A stretch of DNA of 64,000 bases, taken from positions 124,001 to 188,000 of IMG/VR virus record IMGVR_UViG_3300022744_000020. One strand, 5' to 3'. The DNA is from a virus. Of this stretch, positions 60,738 to 64,000 are shown one piece after another. Both the position numbers and the translations under genes were made by a program. The notes beneath the pieces are model-generated. The model ran no database searches and was not told where the DNA came from. It saw only the letters and a list, made by a program, of their open reading frames with translations. The first letter of the stretch is position 1, and every line of letters starts with the position of its first letter.

Positions 60738-61409
60738 ATGATCTTCATTTATCGCATCGAACATTGGAAGACTTCGACCGATCCGAGGTCTTTTGAAGCG
60801 GAACACAAAGCTAGAAGGTGCCTGAGTTCTGAGTATTTCGACCTGGGTCCTCGAACGAAAGAGTTCTTTAAAAAGCCCAGTAAGCGAATTAAAATCGGGT
60901 ACAAGTCACTCGACTACCTCAAGGGTCTGATCGTGGACCAGACGGGCTTTGAGAGGGCGGGGTTGGTCATTCGGGGGTATTATTTAAACCCAGTCCTCGC
61001 TGAAGACCAGATGGTTTTGTTCAGTAGCATCAAGGCTGATCAAACAAAGGACATGTGGCCATGCCGGCCTTCGGTCATGAACAAACACAAACCTTTTCCA
61101 ATCGCTGAAAAGGTTTATTGCGGTCGCCCGAGTATTTGGGGAAACCCATTCCCGGTAGAGTCCGCACCGCTGAATATCAAGAGCGCTAGAGACTGGAGCT
61201 GCGATGAATTCGATGCGTACCTGGTAAAGAATCAGACTTTAATTAATCGAGCAAGACTTAAGCTTCGCAACCTAAGTCCAGAATGTTGGTGTTTTCCGGC
61301 CAGGTGCCATTGCAATACGCTGCTTCGTGTAGCCAATTGCCGGGCGTTTATTCCCAATTTGTTTCTAAGGCTGCTTCCAGAAAATTCTGACGATACATTG
61401 TCAGAATGA
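60738..61409 (+). CDS. DUF4326 C-terminal domain protein, 223 residues
   Basis: Residues 127-139 (YCGRPSIWGNPFP) and the Cys-rich end (CWCFPARCHCNTLLR, 183-197) match the DUF4326 pattern, in which a GRPSxWGNPF strand is followed by LxCWCxPxxCHGDxL. Here CHGD is CHCN, an unusual change. The N-terminal 110 residues are an extra basic, helical region that is not part of DUF4326. DUF4326 has no proven role; it is common in phages and could be a nucleic acid-processing enzyme. The start at 60738 has no strong binding site. Confidence 0.7.
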   Translation: MIFIYRIEHWKTSTDPRSFEAEHKARRCLSSEYFDLGPRTKEFFKKPSKRIKIGYKSLDYLKGLIVDQTGFERAGLVIRGYYLNPVLAEDQMVLFSSIKADQTKDMWPCRPSVMNKHKPFPIAEKVYCGRPSIWGNPFPVESAPLNIKSARDWSCDEFDAYLVKNQTLINRARLKLRNLSPECWCFPARCHCNTLLRVANCRAFIPNLFLRLLPENSDDTLSE

Positions 61410-61439
61410 ATTAACCACCATTGCCCTTAGGAGAGTCCC

Positions 61440-61814
61440 ATGCTGAACCCAAAAATCCGAACCGTCATTCTCCGATTGACGGGAACGAAAGGTACATACG
61501 TGAATGCGCATGGAAAGATTTCGCGTGCGTCCTTCTTTGTCATTTATCAAAGGGAGGAGGAGCTTTACGTTTGCCCCGCATTGGTGGTGATGCCATTTGC
61601 ATTGTCCCCCATCGAAGTTCGAGGTGAGACCATTCAGTTGTCCACGGACACGATTGGGGGTGTCGTGCCCAAAATTCCAAGTCATGTCGATCTGGGCTCA
61701 AGCCGCGAGGCTCTCTTTTGGAGAATTGAAAACTTCAATAACGCCCAAACACAACAGCAGCGCAAGATCGTAGCGTTGTTTGAAGCATCTTCCGGCGCGA
61801 TTTATATCGTCTAA
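61440..61814 (+). CDS. Unknown protein, 124 residues
   Basis: TTAGGAGAGTCCC provides the binding site. Beta-rich N-terminal half (TVILRLTGTKGTYVNAHGK), short helix near the end. No family recognised. It ends 31 bases before the next start. Confidence 0.65.
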   Translation: MLNPKIRTVILRLTGTKGTYVNAHGKISRASFFVIYQREEELYVCPALVVMPFALSPIEVRGETIQLSTDTIGGVVPKIPSHVDLGSSREALFWRIENFNNAQTQQQRKIVALFEASSGAIYIV

Positions 61815-61845
61815 GTACCGAACCATCCTGATAAAAGGAACTCAC

Positions 61846-62175
61846 GTGTCTGCTATTTCCAACGCCACCGAAATCATCACCACCGCGACCACTTGGTCGT
61901 ATTGGCAAGTCGACGAACGCCGAGAAGCTTTGACGCTTCAAGGACAAAAAGGAACCTTGGTGGTTTATAGCCATCAGCATGACTGGTCTGAAGTTAATCC
62001 GAATTGGATAACTCCCGACAATGGAGCCTTTCCTACCTGTGTGGTTGGCAAGTCTTTGTTTTCGGAAGGAAGCGAAGCGGAAAAACACGCCAGGCGTTGC
62101 GGATATCAAGTCCAGGTAGAACCTCAAGATTTGGCATCGGTCAAGGCGCAAGCGATGGAATGGTTGAAAATCTGA
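61846..62175 (+). CDS. Paralogous small protein 1, 109 residues
   Basis: GTG 61846 behind AAAAGGAA is chosen; the open frame reaches back into the previous gene. It shares with the next gene the order LVVYSHQHDWSEVNPNWI (LVVYRNGHAVSEIDPDWL), LFSEGSEAEKHARRCG (LYEEGSSQEMQAKKQG) and a C-terminal AMEWLKI (AKRWLRF). Function unknown. The stop overlaps the next start by one base. Confidence 0.65.
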   Translation: MSAISNATEIITTATTWSYWQVDERREALTLQGQKGTLVVYSHQHDWSEVNPNWITPDNGAFPTCVVGKSLFSEGSEAEKHARRCGYQVQVEPQDLASVKAQAMEWLKI

Positions 62176-62546
62176 TGTCTTCTATCATCTTACCACACAC
62201 GATCATTGACACAAGGGACGATCGTCGCAATCGTGCGATGTATCTGATCGATACCATGAGCCGGTGGAAGAGAAACCCACTCGTGAGAACCCTGGATAGT
62301 TTGGCCATTCTGAGTAGCTTTGGGGTGCTCGTCGTCTATCGAAACGGTCACGCCGTTTCAGAGATCGATCCTGACTGGCTATCTGAAGATCATCCTATCT
62401 GGTCCGATCAACATGTAGGGATGTACCTCTACGAGGAAGGAAGCTCCCAGGAAATGCAAGCCAAGAAACAAGGAAAGCCACTGACAATTCTTCGCAGTGA
62501 TGCAATGGCGATCCAAGAAGAAGCCAAGCGCTGGCTGCGATTCTGA
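62175..62546 (+). CDS. Paralogous small protein 2, 123 residues
   Basis: ATG 62175 overlaps the stop of its paralogue (TGATG). The open frame extends further upstream but is in shadow. It keeps GVLVVYRNGHAVSEIDPDWL and the C-terminal helix, with a different N-terminal 40 residues (basic, MSRWKRNPLVR). The pair arose by tandem duplication. A TTCG-loop terminator follows. Confidence 0.65.
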   Translation: MSSIILPHTIIDTRDDRRNRAMYLIDTMSRWKRNPLVRTLDSLAILSSFGVLVVYRNGHAVSEIDPDWLSEDHPIWSDQHVGMYLYEEGSSQEMQAKKQGKPLTILRSDAMAIQEEAKRWLRF

Positions 62547-62567
62547 TCTCGTTTGAATTGCAACGAT

Positions 62568-62595
62568 GGGGCTTCGGCCCCGCTTTTTTTTTTTT
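62568..62595 (+). terminator. Hairpin terminator with UUCG tetraloop
   Basis: GGGGC-TTCG-GCCCC followed by CGC and twelve T residues. Confidence 0.9.
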
Positions 62596-62607
62596 GACAT
62601 AAAAAGA

Positions 62608-62652
62608 TCCGGGTGAGCCGAAGCCCACCCGGAGTTCGTCCACCCAGACGAA
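62608..62652 (+). promoter_or_regulatory. Two tandem hairpins in the thyA leader
   Basis: TCCGGGTG and CACCCGGA form the first stem (62608-62633). TTCGTC and GACGAA form a second (62635-62652), just ahead of an A tract and the AAAGGAG of the short leader ORF. Either operators or a leader RNA structure. Confidence 0.5.
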
Positions 62653-62665
62653 AAAAAGGAGATCG

Positions 62666-62716
62666 ATGCTCACTCGATTCATTCCATACGATTATGAAAA
62701 AATACTCCAGTTCTAA
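62666..62716 (+). CDS. Possible 16-residue leader peptide upstream of thyA
   Basis: AAAGGAGA, the strongest ribosome binding site in this region, precedes ATG 62666. The ORF encodes MLTRFIPYDYEKILQF and stops at 62716, 32 bases before thyA, which itself has no Shine-Dalgarno. A leader peptide that couples or attenuates thyA translation is possible; a chance ORF cannot be excluded. Confidence 0.4.
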   Translation: MLTRFIPYDYEKILQF

Positions 62717-62748
62717 AATCAAGTGTCAGACAACCAACCCCTTTGATC

Positions 62749-63747
62749 ATGGAACAATACCTCGACATTCTTCGACACATCCGAGAAAACGGCAAGCCTT
62801 CACCGGATCGAACTGGAACGGGCCGTACTCGAATCTTCGGCAGCATGCAGCGCTACAACCTACAAGACGGGTTCCCGATACTCACCTCGAAACAAACGAT
62901 GTTCAAGGGAGCCATCGCTGAACTCCTTTGGTTTCTGGAGGGTTCAACCAACGTCAATCGACTCAAAGAGATTGCTGGCGGCAACTTGAAATTTTGGGAT
63001 CGGTGGGCAACCGAAACGGGTGATCTGGGCCCGATCTACGGTACTCAATGGACTCGCTTTTCCTCCATCGTTCACGATGGAAACGGCGAGGCCCATTTCA
63101 AAAAGATCAATCAGATCGATGAGCTGATCAAGAATCTCAACGAGCGTCCTTTCTCGGCGCGACACATCGTCACGGCCTGGAATCCGGCGGACTTGCCGGA
63201 TGAATCCAAGAGCCCTCAGGAAAATGTCCGTGACGGAAAGATGGCGTTGGCAGCCTGTCATTGCCTCTTTCAGTTCTTTGTGGCTGAGGCAGACGGAGAT
63301 TCCCGACTTCGCCATCTGAGCGCGATGTATCCGAATGGTTTGGAGATCAGCGATCGCCAATACGATCTGTCGAACGAGCCCGGACTGCATCGCCTGTGTG
63401 ACGACTATCAGGTACCGAAGCTTCAACTGTCGTGTTTGTTGTTCCAGCGCAGCTCCGACAAATTCGTCGGAGAGCCGGTGAACATCGTCAGTTATTCCCT
63501 CCTGACGCACATGGTGGCTCAGGTCACTGGAATGATTGTGGGGGATTTCGTCCACATGGGTGGTGATGTCCATATCTATCACGATCAGCTTGAAGGGGTC
63601 GACGAACTGCTGAGCCGAACCCCTGGAAAACTTCCCAAGCTGAAGCTCAATCAGGGTGTGAAATCTCTGAAAGATTTCAAGATGGAGGACTTTGAGTTGG
63701 TGGGCTACGATCCCCAGCCGGCAATTGCGGCGCCTGTTTCGGTTTAA
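62749..63747 (+). CDS. thyA: Thymidylate synthase
   Basis: It methylates dUMP with methylene-tetrahydrofolate to dTMP. Motifs in order: SPDRTGTGR (dUMP phosphate Arg), FPILTSKQTMFKGAIAELLW, FWDRWA, LGPIYGTQW, catalytic Cys170 in AACHCLFQFFV, LSCLLFQRSSD, EPVNIVSYSLLTHMVA, and HIYHDQLEGV. Usual proteins have PPCH at the catalytic Cys; here it is AACH. A segment of about 50 residues between FFV and LQLSC is much longer than in the bacterial enzyme. ATG 62749 is used; the open frame includes a TTG two codons earlier. No Shine-Dalgarno is present. Confidence 0.93.
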   Translation: MEQYLDILRHIRENGKPSPDRTGTGRTRIFGSMQRYNLQDGFPILTSKQTMFKGAIAELLWFLEGSTNVNRLKEIAGGNLKFWDRWATETGDLGPIYGTQWTRFSSIVHDGNGEAHFKKINQIDELIKNLNERPFSARHIVTAWNPADLPDESKSPQENVRDGKMALAACHCLFQFFVAEADGDSRLRHLSAMYPNGLEISDRQYDLSNEPGLHRLCDDYQVPKLQLSCLLFQRSSDKFVGEPVNIVSYSLLTHMVAQVTGMIVGDFVHMGGDVHIYHDQLEGVDELLSRTPGKLPKLKLNQGVKSLKDFKMEDFELVGYDPQPAIAAPVSV

Positions 63748-63760
63748 CCGAATAGGATGT

Positions 63761-63790
63761 AAGAAGTGCGGTTTCGATCGCACTTCTTAT
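63761..63790 (+). terminator. Hairpin between thyA and nrdA
   Basis: TAAGAAGTGCG and its complement CGCACTTCTTA with an 8-base loop. It may terminate the thyA transcript, although the T tract is short. Confidence 0.65.
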
Positions 63791-63854
63791 GCTGGCTACA
63801 GATAAGTCCCGGCCCAAATTCCCCTCCATTTCTTTTCCTCTTTCCTCCAACACC

Positions 63855-64000
63855 ATGCTAAAAATAGCGATTAAGCGCGACGGTACCCACGAAGCGGCTC
63901 AGCCTCACAAGCTCCACAACTGGGTCCAATGGGGCGCCGGTGAGCTTCTCGGTGATCGGATTGACTGGTCCGGCATTTGCATGGACACCACCGCTCGTCT
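63855..64000 (+). CDS. nrdA: Ribonucleotide reductase large subunit, start (runs off the window)
   Basis: ATG 63855 opens a frame with 48 codons before the window ends. The product begins IAIKRDGTHEAAQPHKLHNW, then WGAGELLGDRIDWSGICM, the N-terminal pattern of the class Ia reductase alpha subunit or its ATP cone (KRDG..E....KL..W....L...VDWS). It would reduce NDPs to dNDPs, working with tmk and thyA. No Shine-Dalgarno precedes it; the leader is a pyrimidine-rich tract ending CCAACACC. The catalytic part lies outside the window. Confidence 0.75.
   Translation, partial: MLKIAIKRDGTHEAAQPHKLHNWVQWGAGELLGDRIDWSGICMDTTAR

Overview
The window is part of the genome of a large-tailed (myovirus-type) jumbo bacteriophage. 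The evidence is a mixed set of virion genes (central spike, PAAR spike tip, a gp6-like wedge, several large unassigned virion proteins), a phage-type multisubunit RNA polymerase fragment, a B-family DNA polymerase-like protein, a Rad50/SbcC/gp46-like ATPase, nucleotide genes (thymidylate kinase, thymidylate synthase, start of ribonucleotide reductase) and dozens of small unrecognised genes. A split multisubunit RNA polymerase together with a tandem array of proteins that look like proteolysed internal head proteins points to the phiKZ-like giant phages; this is inference, since no major capsid or nuclear shell gene is in the window. A phage-borne PEP-CTERM protein suggests a Gram-negative host with an exosortase, often a betaproteobacterium.

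Layout. 0-6.3 kb: start of a minus-strand recombination ATPase, spike and PAAR genes, two divergent virion-type genes, then a minus-strand group with a candidate programmed -1 frameshift. 6.5-10.4 kb: an unknown gene coupled to an RNA polymerase beta-prime fragment that ends at the trigger loop and is followed by a degenerate homing-endonuclease-like gene; then an Ala/Pro/Glu-rich protein and a tiny membrane protein. 10.5-12.2 kb (minus): DNA polymerase-like protein with exonuclease motifs and polymerase motif A only. 12.3-16.8 kb: two tandem membrane metallopeptidase paralogues and small genes. 16.9-20.9 kb (minus): large baseplate-type genes. 20.9-35.7 kb: three virion-type genes and then about nine tandem paralogues with an acidic N-terminal leader and a conserved Glu-Gly-type putative processing site. 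35.8-40.9 kb: four translationally coupled virion/baseplate genes. 40.9-42.6 kb (minus): thymidylate kinase and an unknown membrane-anchored protein. 42.6-62.6 kb: accessory region of small plus-strand genes, arranged as terminator-promoter-gene cassettes with a recurring CATATA-type promoter, and holding a BCS1-like AAA ATPase, an HNH-like protein, a PEP-CTERM protein, a third HExxH peptidase and a DUF4326 protein. 62.7-64 kb: thymidylate synthase and the start of nrdA.

Working together: the spike, wedge and neighbouring genes build the baseplate; the proteolysed array probably supplies proteins packed in the head and perhaps ejected with DNA; thyA, tmk and nrdA supply dTTP and dNTPs; the small accessory genes behind near-identical promoters are likely early host-takeover factors. 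No tRNA, CRISPR array, integrase or insertion sequence was seen.
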